Below are positions 11,829-23,344 of a stretch of 64,000 nt of DNA, piece after piece. Origin of the DNA: Polytrichum commune. Lineage: Eukaryota; Streptophyta; Polytrichopsida; Polytrichales; Polytrichaceae. The DNA lies in contig OX485805.1 in the NCBI GenBank assembly GCA_950295325.1, positions 20,819,501 to 20,883,500 on the forward strand, given 5' to 3'. Made by a program: the position numbers and the translations under genes. The notes beneath the pieces were generated by a model. It did no database searches, had not been told where the DNA came from, and saw only the letters and a list, made by a program, of their open reading frames with translations. Each line of letters begins with the position of its first letter. Position 1 is the first letter of the stretch.

Positions 11829-12253
11829 TGATTAAAGGAAACTCAATGAGGCAATAAGTTATCTGGGAAAATGATGCTGAGAAAATGTGAAAAAAGAGAA
11901 GCTGGTGACAAAAAGTTAGGGGTTGTTTGGACAAGAAGCTTTGTTGGTATATTTTAGTTATAATCAGTTCTGGAGGCACGGGCCAGATTTATGCAGCCTC
12001 GGCCTTATCGAAATTTGCCAGGAAATTGGATCAGCAACATAGACCTTATGGACCATGTCCCACATGAAGCAGGACTTGTGATGTTCTGCAGGTGGAACAA
12101 CAACGAAGAGTTTCGCAGTACGTCGAATCCATTTTGGCATTATATCAACCGCAAATGCACGAGTGGGAGCATGAGGGAAAGACACCAATTCGAAGGATCT
12201 GAAACTTTACAGAATGATGCGAAAAGTTTGTGGGACTAATTCCGCACAATTTT

Positions 12254-12399
12254 GTGTTAGAAGGTAAATATTTAGCAACACGCAACTTAGGCCAATAGCA
12301 CTTGGTCCATAGCCCAACTCTGTAAATCCGTGCCGGGTTTATATATAAGCCCTAACCTATGCCCAAGGCCAAGGGGTGAAGCGTCTCTCGTTCACGCCC

Positions 12400-12445
<46 letters not shown>

Positions 12446-13620
12446 CGACATGGAACCAACTTAGATTATAACTCTGTAAGGATACGGAGAGCTCTAATAG
12501 CAGATCAGAACGAAGACCAAACTCCAATCGAAGGACACCTTGCTTATAAAATCCGACACGATCGGAGGTGTCGCTTCATTTCTCTTGTGCAGCAGCAACA
12601 ATGTCTAAGCAGGTTGTACATGACGAAAGTGATCTAACAGCGAACTGCATTAGAGCTCCACCTGCGGTTTCAACTGAGCTTCGAACTCGAAAGGACAACT
12701 TCATGTGACCTGAAAACTTCCTCCATTTTGAGCTTGCGCAAAGCATTTGCTCTGCCTGTCCATAATTTTTTCAACTGTGGTCGAGGCCCATAATCCTCCT
12801 TGTACCATACTTGAAGTTACCTCTAGCTTGAGGCCAATGTGTACCACCATTTCAATATAACGGATTATGTTTATGATACCAGTGATCCAGGATTTGGTAA
12901 TGTCCAGGTTTATGTATGTTCACGAAACCTAGATTGTTCCAAGGTTGTAAACACCATTCATCAGATTCAGAAAGGTGCACTAATGGAATATGTGGGGCTT
13001 AATATCTGATTTTCTGGGAGAATGTCTATCTTTGAATGTCTCATCAGGTAACTACTAAAAGAGTGTCGGCCAAATGTCCAAACAAAGTTACGTTTATTGC
13101 CTCACAGCACTTCTCGGCAGTGTGCAGCTATCTTCCAGGGGAAACATCACGACGAGTTTGACTTTGAATGCCTTGGGAACTCATGTGGGCCACCTTACCT
13201 CCTTCGTACCCACATTTTCTCATGCAATGCCACTGGTGGCAGGGAGCAGCAACTTTACCTCTTATTCAACCCAACTGGTGATTTCCATTTTTGTCCTAGT
13301 AAGTTATGAGTCTATCATCCAATGCTGACTATGCATTCTTCAAAGTTCGCATGGTCTTGGTTGTCCCTACTGCAGAGCTTCAAACTTCAAAACAGTAGTT
13401 TTGGCACCTCTGTTATGGTGGCTTCTAGATTTTCTCCGGTCCTTACAAGCTCCACCCTTCACATACTTCCATCTCATTGTCTCTGCTTCTCGAAGCTCGT
13501 GACTCATCTTGCTTCTTGCCTTGGTAGAGTACACTGCTCTAGTGTTAAGGATAGTCGTTCCAGTCGCCTCAATATTATACCATTGTTGACGCCATTTTAA
13601 TCTTACCTGCAACCTTCAAA
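12254..13620 (+). other. unresolved transcribed-looking region with broken coding-like stretches
   Basis: A TATA-like TTTATATATAAG (12338-12349) is followed by a C-run, a (TC)n tract (about 12397-12440) and, at 12601, an ATG in a good plant context (AACAATGTCTAAGC). Open, protein-like stretches follow in changing frames, for example 12878-12990 and 13055-13300 (containing FECLGNSCGPPYLLR and FNPTGDFHFC), but I could not link them by splice sites. TGTTAGAAGG at 12254 is like an LTR start. It could be a decayed gene, an old retroelement or exons I failed to join. I recognise no domain. Confidence 0.35.
12338..12349 (+). promoter_or_regulatory. possible TATA box
   Basis: TTTATATATAAG lies about 250 bp before the ATG at 12601, with a pyrimidine-rich tract between. 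The spacing and the pyrimidine patch fit a plant promoter, but the gene downstream is not secure. Confidence 0.35.
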
Positions 13621-14470
13621 TAGAGTTTTCATGTAGGAAAGAGCCCAGGGGGCTTTCATGGTTTCTCACATCCAAATTGATACATCCGTCACCAACAATG
13701 GATTTTGCATGAGCACATGCATGCTTAGAATAAGTTTCAACCGGTACACTATTTTGTTTTTAATGGTGTGGGTTACCATTTGGAGTAAGGCATTGCTATA
13801 ATAATTTGCAGAGAGTATCATTTGTTACCCAAATAACACATGTCACTCACATGACAAGGCACATGTCAAGGCTGAATTCTTTTTACGTTGGCTTACCTAA
13901 CTCCGTTTCGAATCTAGCATTTTCAAACGTGTGGTTTTGTCTTGATTGATGCTCTGATCACACCAAACTAAAGGTGTAGTTTCTGAAGGTGAATGACTCT
14001 CCCCACAATGACTTTCATGGTGGACATCATCGAAGATGGTCATCACTTGCACTCTAACGTCTACACTTGAATGCACATCAGACATGTGGGGCCCACCACC
14101 CAAAATCTTGTGGTTTGTCCACATGGCCCAACTTTGCTACCCCACAGCTTTTATTTAGCCGTTGGGGAGGTAGGACAACCATGCGACAACTATACATCAC
14201 ATCAAAAATGTTGAGCAAGTCGAGATGTTGGTGGGAACAACTTGACATCTGGCCATGGTGGCATTCCCAAATATTTCACATCCAGAAGTTGACTAAAAGT
14301 TGGTGTGATTGGGGCACGAGGGGCTAATCACGCTTGCCACTTCTGACACCATCCATCAACATGTCCGGCTGTAATTGTGTGAAAAGTGATGGGCCAATGA
14401 CTACTTCTCGACGTAATCCTCATAATCTCGCGGTTGAAACCGGAGGGAAATGTTGGTGTGATCATTAGAG
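13621..14470. repeat. dispersed repeat DNA, partner of 4530-4690
   Basis: No gene. The stretch 14285-14470 shares GTGAAAAGTGATGGGCCAA, CCGGCT and GACACCATCC with the reverse complement of 4530-4690. Upstream (13950-14280) is probably part of the same element but I cannot find ends. Confidence 0.55.
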
Positions 14471-14800
14471 TTGTATGTTAAAGTCCCTCAAAAAGGGACG
14501 ACATTGTGGGTTTGATCCTTCTTTGAAAGAAGCTTTCTGTTCAGAGCTCACTTGCTCATCGTGTTTCAAAGCCTAGTTTGAGATTTGGGTGCAAATATGA
14601 GAACCAACTCTTTCCACCTCTCAAACTTTGAGATCTAAAAAGGGTTACGCGCATGGGACCCGTATCCTAAATCCCGGATTTGCCTTTACAAGGTTAGTTG
14701 ACCCACCCATCCTAGTGAGACAAACTAGAAAGCCGAATTTTAATAACCCGACACCACTCCTTGTGGATGATAAAGGCAGCATTAAGAAAGACTCAAGGTT
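14470..14800 (+). repeat. tRNA-like dispersed repeat (SINE candidate), copy 1
   Basis: The 5' part has a perfect hairpin (GTCCCT-CAAAA-AGGGAC) followed by GTGGGTTTGATCC, which looks like an anticodon arm followed by a T arm with a B box (consensus GGTTCGANNCC). The body then has CTTTGAAAGAAGCTTTCT, CTTTCCACCTCTCAAACTTT, GCATGGGACCC and GACCCACCCATCCTAGT. Two further copies lie at 46350-46690 (+) and 18340-18565 (-), with matching order. No A-box or 3' tail is sure, so SINE status is inferred. Confidence 0.65.
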
Positions 14801-15560
14801 TGGTCCACTTCACTTTACGAATAATTCTATTACAGTATTTCCAAAATCGCTGGACTAGAGAGTGCTGACTCGATGTTCCCTCAATCATTTGACGGTCACA
14901 GTGATATCAAATGTGCAGATGTACGTGGATTCCTGATGATGAACCCTGCAATTCATAATTGTGGCCAAACATTCGCTTTATGGGCTCGCATGGGCATTCG
15001 GTACCCGAGTCAGGTCATTGGTCCAATCGTCTGTTTACAAATTAAATTCACGAATTACAAGGCCTCTAAATATATGATGCTAGTCATGTGAGAAGAATCT
15101 TTGTATACTTTTCTTCTATCTATCTATGTATGTATCTGGGGTTGCATGAAGTTGCATTCGTAGTTTCCAGGGCAACAGTTTGTGCGTTGTGCATGTTTAA
15201 CGGTTGCATCATTATTATTGCCGCAGCCATAGCCATTATGACCGTCGCCACCTAAGGAAGACTACATCGCCTTGTTTTCTCGTGCGTGTATGAATTTATG
15301 TTTTTAACATGTTGACTTGATCAGATGTGAGGTGCCTGGGAGGTTGTGCTAGATCTTGTTAGCAAGGGAGATATTATGCATGAAGGCAGTGATATTTCCT
15401 TTCAAATCTATGAGGAGATCACTTTTGGAGTAGGTACGTAGTCTACATTCCTTATAAGAAGAGAAGCCATCCCAGCCTGAATCTTGACCTCATAAATTCC
15501 AATGCACTCGAACCTCCCTAATATCATGCCTGCTGAGGCAACCCAAGTGCATGCGATCAG
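14801..15560. other. gene-free stretch
   Basis: No gene recognised; short open frames only, plus a small TATC/TATG repeat near 15115-15135. Confidence 0.45.
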
Positions 15561-15564
15561 TGTC

Positions 15565-15778
15565 CAGGGAATTTTTGGGCATAACTTAACCAGTTGAGAT
15601 CCTAGTGTTTCCAAGTCCAACCGGTTACATGTTGGCATCTTTTGGTTTTTCTTTGTGGATTTGAGGTATATTCCTCTATACATTCTTATAAAATGATCGG
15701 CAAGTTTCGTGAAGTCGTCAACTTCAACCAGTTATTTTTTCAAACTCAACCGGTTCATCTATAACTAGCAACGGAGTC
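15565..15778 (+). repeat. CCGGTT-rich dispersed repeat, copy 1
   Basis: It contains ATTTTTGGGCATAAC, GTTGAGATCCTAGTGTTT, AAGTCCAACCGGTTACAT, AAAATGATCGG and TCAAACTCAACCGGTTCATC in that order. The same order recurs at 35448-35620 inside the last intron of the PIG-G gene. Diverged CCGGTT/AACCAGTT motifs punctuate both copies. The class is unknown. Confidence 0.75.
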
Positions 15779-15779
15779 T

Positions 15780-18335
15780 CCCCATTCATTGCATGTGATA
15801 TTTAGGAGGTATGCAGTGTTAACACGGATGTATGATAATAGAGAATCGATGTAGCGTGCGGTACTATGGAGTAGCACAAAGTCAAGAGTGCAATAATGAC
15901 AATAATTACAATGATGACAACATGATGCTTGCGAGTGTGTGGTTGATATACTTTGGTGGATTGCTTTGATGGCAAAACCCATGACAAATGGGAGAGAAAT
16001 GTAATAACAAGTGGGGAGATTTAAACTGAGCACACCCGTTCCCTAGGGTTTGGGACATCAAAGAGGGAGTGACATTGCAGAGGGTGTATTACAAAGGTTT
16101 AGGGTGTAGCCCCATTGAGATTTTGAGGTAGGGGTTGGAATGCTTAAACCACGACTTATATTGTCATTCAAATATTGGTGTATTGGGGTGTTGAGGTTGT
16201 GGTGGATTTGCTATACGAGAATAGATGACAAATAAAAACACGTTGGGGAGGCGGGGGGGGGGGGGGAGGTGGGACTTTTGAATATTGCATTCATTTTCCA
16301 CAATTGGAGGGAGTGCTTTTCCTTTTCATTTTTTCTATTTGTCATTCCTAGTTCAATTGTAAAAGAATCACAAAGAACCTTGCCTTGGAGCAAAGGATTT
16401 GCAAATAATGAGCTCCGCTATATACATCATCATGTCACCCTCCAAGATGGTGTGTGTAAAATATATCCAAACAAATGGAAAACTAAGCTAACTGAGCGAA
16501 CAATCCTTCAGGTGTAAGGACTTTGTTTTTGGACTATTTTGTGTTATATTGCATAGCTTCGTAAACAAGTCCCAAGTTTACGTACATGCTAAGTCCATGC
16601 TCAAGTATAGAACAACTCTCAAGCACGCCAACACTTGTTTGGCATCAAATCTATTTTCATGACTATTTAGATTCTCCTATGCAGACCTTCGTTTTAAGTC
16701 TCCTTCACGATCTTACAAAGAAGCAAATGCCAAAGACTTCATTCAAAGCCTACATGCATGTGGGGGGGGGGGGGTGATTGAGCTGCAAGGAGCCCATTAC
16801 ATGAGGTTTTTTGTAAGTGATTATTTGGGCATGCAATGTGTGGGGGGTTGTAATAGTCTACCTCTTTCATCTTCCTTGTTTTGTTTCCTAAACCCTAAAC
16901 CCCAAGACTCCAAACGAAGACCTTCTCACATGTGGCCCATGCTTGTATGATGGACAATGGCACACACAAATCACACTTGGCAAACACATTTGCAACACCT
17001 ACACAAAGGGGACAAACTTTAGTGTATTGTTTACATATTGTTGAAACCATTTGTTTTTATGAAGGTAACAACAATAATTCTTACACACCTCAATTGTGCA
17101 TCGACCACAATAGGTCGTTTTGTAGTTCAAACTTGTGTTGCACAACCATGTTTATATGGGTGTGACTTGAATTCGAGATAGGAACCATGTGCCTTAGTTG
17201 GGCTATAGTTAATGTTCTAATATGCATGTTTTTTATGATATTACGCATTATATGCACACAAAATTATTTACGAAGACAATCTCTATGGGTGTAAACAAAA
17301 AAATCTTGAATTCAAATCACAACATCGTGCACAAATCTATGTTATTACTTGCCAACAAGATACGAATGCTCAAATCTCACTCAAAAGTAGGCACACTATC
17401 TGTTGAAATGGAGTGGCCATTGACCTTTCAAGACATATTTCCACTTTCCCCATGTTGTTATGTCTTGTTCGAAGCAAAGTGTAGGAACTGTGAAGATAGA
17501 TTCCAATTTGAGATCCTAGTTGAGCAACATATTGTTTTCTCAAAATTGAAGTGCATCAAGTTTCATTCACTAGTGATTTGATGTGTGTTTCTTATATTAG
17601 GTGAGAAACATTCAAATCAGTTTCAAATGAATTTTGGGGCATCGAAGTGTTTAAGACATGTATGCACTACTTCTATTAAAATGCCTATTTAAAACCTCTG
17701 ATTTTCAAGAGGTGATGTATTGTTTCTTTAGAGATTTTGTATTTTAGTTGCATGTTGTCAATCTAGTGGTTGCACAAAAAACTCCAACACATTTGCAAAC
17801 TAAAAATGTTTGCTCCTTATTGGGATTTTGATATATTTCTCCTCACAAGTAGTTAAAGATGCCACCTGTTACCATAAGAAAACTATTGCCATCACAATCA
17901 TATTTCAAAGTCTAGGGCAAGCCCGCCTTATAATGAGTTCCTTCTTTACAGAAATTTACAATTTTTTTGTAAGTAATTTGCTCCAAATGAACAATAAAGT
18001 TATTCATAAAGTAAAGCACATGAAAACACAAGTTTAGTTTTGAACCACGAGTTTATGAGAATTAACCCAAAGTCATAACATTGTCCAGTTGAGTATGTAC
18101 GTTGGGTGGGCTTTGAGTAAGCTATAGTCTATTTGACATTATACTACGTTCATTCTCGCAACAAAACACTACACTAGCATATTCAAGCTGATAAACTCAA
18201 GTGAAGCAATGTATTGATATTATTAAAATGAAACCGCTAAAAGCAACAAAATAATATTATGGTCACGCAAGTTTTTGTAATGCTCAAACTACTATGCACA
18301 AAGAGTGGTGTCAAGCTACTAAAAACCATTTTTTT
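15780..18335. other. gene-free AT-rich stretch with two G runs
   Basis: Contains G runs near 16252-16266 and 16762-16774. Open frames of up to about 119 codons exist (17222-17581), but with no recognisable domain or splice support, so no gene is called. Confidence 0.45.
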
Positions 18336-18339
18336 GGTT

Positions 18340-18565
18340 GTTCTACCATGATGAGTGTGCCAAGCTAGCCTTACATAGGCCAATATGGGATTTAGAATAA
18401 CAAGTCCCACACACATACCCTAATATTTAAATCCTAAAATTCTCTCAAAGTTTGAAAAGTGGAAAGAAGAGGTTCCAACAATTTCACCCAACTTTCAAAA
18501 AAGGGCTCCAATACACGGCGAGCTACAAATCTCTTAATAGAAAGCTTTCTTAAAGAAAGACCATG
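18340..18565 (-). repeat. tRNA-like dispersed repeat (SINE candidate), copy 2, 5'-truncated
   Basis: Read on the minus strand it gives CTTTCTTTAAGAAAGCTTTCT, then GGAGCCC, GAAAGTTGGGTGAAA, TTTCCACTTTTCAAACTTTG and AAGGCTAGCTTGGC, matching the copies at 14470 and 46350. The hairpin and B-box head is missing or beyond recognition. Confidence 0.6.
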
Positions 18566-18569
18566 GTAA

Positions 18570-18990
18570 TTAAATGGACAATTGATTGAGACTTTGGTTG
18601 CAATGAAGTATCATAGATCATTAAAATCATGTGTATTGAATTCCAAATGTAGTTGTGAACTTTGTGATGAACTTCAAGGTAATTTCAATCTAATGAATTT
18701 TTACAGCAAAAGAGACAGTATAATGAACTCTACCATAATAATAATAATTAAATTGTGTGGAACTCGTGCATTTTAATTTAAGATTTATTTCAAAATTTTG
18801 ATACTTATATTGGTGTTTTCAATAGACATGGTTGAAGGTCAAGAACCCAATTTGGTGATGTACAAAGTGTTGAAGTAACTCTAGAGCACGGTTTGTTACA
18901 TATGCGCTATGAAGGGGAGGGTGGAAGAGGTTATGTATTTCACCCTCTTTAAAATTCAATCTTTTTTTTGGGTTTTTTTTTCCCTAAAAA
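18570..18990. other. gene-free stretch
   Basis: AT-rich DNA with no feature I can support. Confidence 0.4.
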
Positions 18991-18993
18991 CAC

Positions 18994-19213
18994 TACACTA
19001 AATATTGTAATTAGTGCTACTTACTATTTTAAATCACGCAATGCTATACTTTAGTACTGTATAATTCATATTTTTCCAAGAAATGTCAAATTTATTGTTT
19101 GGACATCATGTAACATTAGCATCTTTACTTGGTAAAAATATATATCAATAGTAAAACTATATGGCAAAGTGTAACTCCATATAGTAAGTTACACTAAATA
19201 TCGTATTTAGTAT
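18994..19213. mobile_element. MITE with palindromic ends (CACTAAAT...ATTTAGTG family), copy 1
   Basis: Each end is itself almost a palindrome: CACTAAATATTGTAATTAGTG on the left and ACACTAAATATCGTATTTAG on the right. The interior (TTGTTTGGACA, TTAACATCTTTACTTgGTAAA-like) matches the reverse complement of 38131-38350. At about 220 bp and without coding potential this is a foldback MITE. The target-site duplication is unclear, so the superfamily is not assigned. Confidence 0.7.
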
Positions 19214-20555
19214 ACCATGTCATTATTTTAAGGATATATTTTTGAATGATCGTTCTAAGATTGATTCTTTAGGTGAATCAATGTGGTTAAAAAATGAATC
19301 TCATAAGTTGTGCCAAAAAATGTGCGTTTACTTATTACAAGAAGTTCATTGTTGTCTTGGTAATGATGTATGCAACAAAAACACTGTTTGTATGCATGCA
19401 AGGAAATAACAACTTTCATTATTTTCTTTGAGACATGAGGTGGATTCAATTATAAAATGTTGGACATATGTAGAGTGCAACCAAGATTTTCTAAATGAAC
19501 GTTCAAATATGTCATAGACAGATAGATAGACATGCCAACCTCCCATGAAAGCAAACGTAAATGGAGAGTCACTTCGCTCATCGGCTACATCAACCACTCA
19601 GTGGTGGACTTTGTGTAAATGACATGTAATTGATCGGGTAAAATGTAATGAACTTTTTCCCTGTTGCGGGGGGGGGGGGGATGGAAGGAGTTTTTGTAAG
19701 GGGGGAGGAAGTGTAGGGGGGTGTATTGGGAGGAACTATGCTATGGCTAATTGCAGGGTTGGGTTTTGAGACTGGATTTGTTAAGCATGATGGTAGAGAA
19801 GGAACAGATGGTGGGGTGTGTGGTTGAGTTTGCATGGATGGGGGTTTGAATTAATTGGTAAGGCCTATGGGGGTGGGAGTCCATATTCCTCCTCGTTGGC
19901 TAGTTGTATGCATAATAGATGGTTTAATCAGTAGTGTGTGATCTAAGTAATCCAAAGGCATTTTTGAAATCAATGTGCGTAAGGTCGATATTGTTGGAGT
20001 TGAGACAAACATCTTCTAAAGTTGCTTTTACTTTTGTCTATGTCATTTAGTGTTCCTTTGTGGTCTAAAATCTTCATGACAAAAGTGGAATATTTTTTAA
20101 TTTTTCGCCATAACTTGTGATGAGGGTTGTAAGCATGTTAATACACTATAGGCACATAACATTATTCAGTTGCATGGTTGTGTTCCATTCTATATTTAGC
20201 ATATGACATGGACCTTCACTATCTTACCTTCATGGGAAGAAACTTAGAAAATAAGAAGAAATTGATGCCAATACGAATAATGAGTAGTGTTGGTTTGAAT
20301 AGTAAAAATGTTGTGAATAGTGTCAGTATTTTTAGTGGTATTGTTTCTATTAATAATATTTTCAAGGAATAGTGTTTATTTGAACAATGTAAGTTGTGTA
20401 CATTATTGGGATGAACAATAAATCTTGTGCATAGTGTTGGGAGTATAATTCCACCCAAATTTCCAAGTTCAACCTAAATTTATGAATAGTAACTGGACAT
20501 TCCCGTTTTTTTTGAGGGCCCACAAAATATAATTGACATACTCCAAGGTCATGGA
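19214..20555. other. gene-free stretch, G run
   Basis: No gene recognised. A run of 12 or more G lies near 19667-19680. The minus strand downstream of the LINE fragment no longer reads as reverse transcriptase, so the LINE homology stops near 20560. Confidence 0.45.
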
Positions 20556-21318
20556 ACTGACTCACATGGCTGAATAATGTTATACATGGGTTTGTGGTTA
20601 GTAAGTTGTAGTGGATCATTTTTTTGTGTAGGAGTATTACTATATTGTGCTTCCAACAATTGAAATTGTTTTAGGTGGTAGGATTGTAGGAAGAAGAGGA
20701 GTAGCATATAGCATAAGGTTGGTAAGGCTTGAAGTATTTCATTTGGGATGTTGTTAGGTCCTAGGACTTTCACTCTGGCTAGTTTTATGAGACTATTGTC
20801 ACAAACTTTCTTGGAGAAATTCCTGGATATTGTGCAATCTTTGGAACCTCTTTTCCCAATGGTGCATTTGTCTAGCCGTGCTTTTGATATTTTTGGATTG
20901 TGCATTGGCATATTGTATGGTGGTGAGTGGGGTCATCCCATGTAGATACTTGTTGGTAAGAAAAAAACTTTCTTGCATGTGTAAGCTTCTTGTGCTATGT
21001 CTATTGGGTTTATGAATTGTTGTTTATATCTTTGAGACAATCTAGGGATATATTTGTGAGGGGGTTAAATTGTTTTGTGTATAATTATAGGTTTGAGATT
21101 GAGTAAGGTCTAGAATTTTCTGATGACATTTTCATAGTTAATGGTGGTTTGTTGAGTGGTGACTTTATGGGCTTCTATCTTGGCAGCAATGCCAATGGTG
21201 GCTAGTTCTTCAATCCTTTTTTTAGTTGTTGTGTTATCAGTGTGGGAATCATAGTGACATTTTTGAGGGTAGAAAGTTGTTTGATGTCTTTGTGGTTGGC
21301 CCAAGTTGGGCATGGTTG

Positions 21319-22310
21319 CACTACAAGAAAAAACGGTTCCGTTCCAACAGAGTTCCAACATAATTCCGTTGATTCTACCTGTTGATTCAGAACTCTTGAT
21401 TCGGAACAATTTTAACACATATCTCTTGATTAAGGCATTGGTTAAATGTCCAAGTTATACTAGTAAAAATGATATAAATTAGTAATTCCACCCCTCACAT
21501 CCCGGGCCTACACACCTACTACCAAGGACCACCTTGCCTAGCCTAAGGGTAAAGGACCTAGCCACATACCTAACCTAGGCTAAAGGACCTAACCACCTAC
21601 CTAACCTAGGCTAGGCCCAAGGGTGAAGGCCAAGGGTATCGATCCTTGAACCTCTTGGCAAGCGCGAGGAGGCCTTAGCCACTAAGCCACCACTCATCAC
21701 ATAATGTAGAATGAGTATGTAAGACATTTGTATAAAGAGGCCGTAAAATTTATAAACTTTTGTAAAATTTATAATTACATAGATTACATAATTACATATT
21801 TATAGTAATTACAGAAATTAGTAATTACTTTAATTACTTTAATTAGTCATTTCTGTAAGTACTTTAATTAGCAATTGCTGTAATTACTTTAATTACTTTA
21901 ATGAGTAAGTACAATAATTAGAGTAATTGCTAATTAGTAATTAAATATACTATAAATAGAACAAAATTACAATAATTCACAATTTACTATAATTGTAAAT
22001 TTAAGTAATTAAAAAGATTAAATATTGCAAATTAATCAAACTATTTAATTATTGTAAATTATAAGAATCATAGTAATTGATTACTTTAACATAATTAGTG
22101 TTATTTAAAAATTAAAATACAATAATTAAAATTCCTCTGCTGAAATCAACAGATAAATGATCTTCCTCTGTTGAAATCAACAGATAAATGTTCCCTCTGT
22201 TGATTTGTGTTGCACAATGGATCCATTTCAACATTGTTTTTCCCAAATCTGTTGAAATCAACAGAAATTAGTTGATTTTATGTTGATTCGGACTGTGATT
22301 TCTTGTAGTG
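21319..22310. mobile_element. non-autonomous CACTA (EnSpm/CMC) element, 992 bp
   Basis: The left end begins CACTACAAGAAA and the right end is TTTCTTGTAGTG, a perfect 12-bp terminal inverted repeat of the plant CACTA type. It is flanked by the 3-bp duplication TTG (21316-21318 and 22311-22313), as this superfamily makes. Subterminal repeats such as CTGTTGAAATCAACAG, itself palindromic, occur near the right end. No transposase is encoded; the core is AT-rich. A GC-richer SINE-like block sits inside at about 21483-21705. It interrupts the LINE remnant, so it inserted after it. Confidence 0.93.
21483..21705 (-). mobile_element. tRNA-derived SINE-like block inside the CACTA element
   Basis: On the minus strand the block starts near GTGATGAGTGGTGGCTTAGTGG, which holds a good A box (TGGCTTAGTGG). 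About 35-40 nt later comes GGTTCAAGGATCGATACC, close to a B box. The rest repeats TAGGTTAGGTAGGTGGTTAGG-like units. Its base composition is clearly richer in G+C than the surrounding element. I found no sure target-site duplication. Confidence 0.55.
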
Positions 22311-23344
22311 TTGGGACTACACAGATTATTTGGATTATCCTATGATAGATCTTAAGTTGTTATTCCCAAGCTTTATATTTTTTACATGGGAGAAAGCCAG
22401 GCTTGTTGGTGGGCCCAATATAGTAGGGTGAAGGGTAATTTATTTGTTGAGGCGTGTTTCTTCAATGTACGTACTTAGCGTGTTTATGATGTCTTAGAAT
22501 TTTATTTGGGCTTCTCCCTAGTCGGTTTGTGGTAGGTGTGGATTAGTATTTGGTGAGTGATAGTACATGTTAAGGTTTGTGGCTTTCTTGGAACATGATG
22601 ATCATATTGTGTATACAATTTGGTTGAATGGGGTATGTGATTTTGGTAGTGTGGTTTGTGGTTGTTGGATTGTTTGGACTAGGTGGTTGGAGTCCAATTT
22701 CATGATGATTGGGTAGTGATAAAAGTTTGGTTATGATTAAGTGAGATTTTGCATGTCATCCATGTGTGGTGTGATATGTTGATGAAGACACTGTTTATGT
22801 AGCTATTGCATGTGTAGTTATGTTCAGCTTGTCAAGATACGGTTTCAATAATATAGATTGGGTGCAAGGCTAGGCTATGCATGTGTTGAGCCCTTCTTGT
22901 TTGTCTTTATTGTTGGGGTTTTGGGGTGCGTTGTCATGAATGCATCCTTATAGGAATATGTTTATGTTGAAATCTCATGCTATGATTATTTTGTATGGTG
23001 GGTGATGTTTAATAAGGGTTTTGATTTGGTTTTTGAGGTTTGGTATGACATGTAGGTCGTTGGGATGTGATGGCATGTAGAAGTTTATGATGAGAAATGG
23101 TGTGAGTGGTTTGTTTGATATTTTAAAGGCTTGCAGGTATTGTAAGATGTTGCTTGGGATGGGGATTGTAATGATATTTTCACAAGTGTGGACGTCTTTG
23201 TGGATCATGGCTAGTACCCTTCTTCATGGAGATCCGGTTTGGGATATGACAAACTATTATAAGGTGAGGAGGTTCTTTAGTCGTGATGCTCATCATTTGG
23301 ACATTGTTGAGGTGTGCAAGTGCATCCAACTACATGAAATGCAT

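Larger units (their letters stand above)
20560..23340 (-). pseudogene. LINE (non-LTR retrotransposon) remnant, endonuclease and RT parts
   Basis: On the minus strand, 23210-22975 reads as the middle of an APE-type endonuclease (LTPFLIINFYMPSHPND, then PYKIII before a degenerate DFN). Later comes a degenerate DHYPI-like motif (YHYPIIMKL) typical of the endonuclease end. After the CACTA insertion, 21318-21110 gives a linker (KKRIEELATIGIAAKIEAHK). Then 20911-20560 gives the start of a reverse transcriptase (VLGPNNIPNEILQALP, then NDPLQLTNHKP, matching RT motifs 1-2a). RT homology stops there, so the catalytic YADD-type block is absent. Many stops and frameshifts make this a dead copy. It is broken by the CACTA element at 21319-22310. 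Confidence 0.8.

Noticed and set aside
17222-17581. 119-codon plus-strand frame with a few Cys
   Set aside because: AT-rich, no domain, no splice support.
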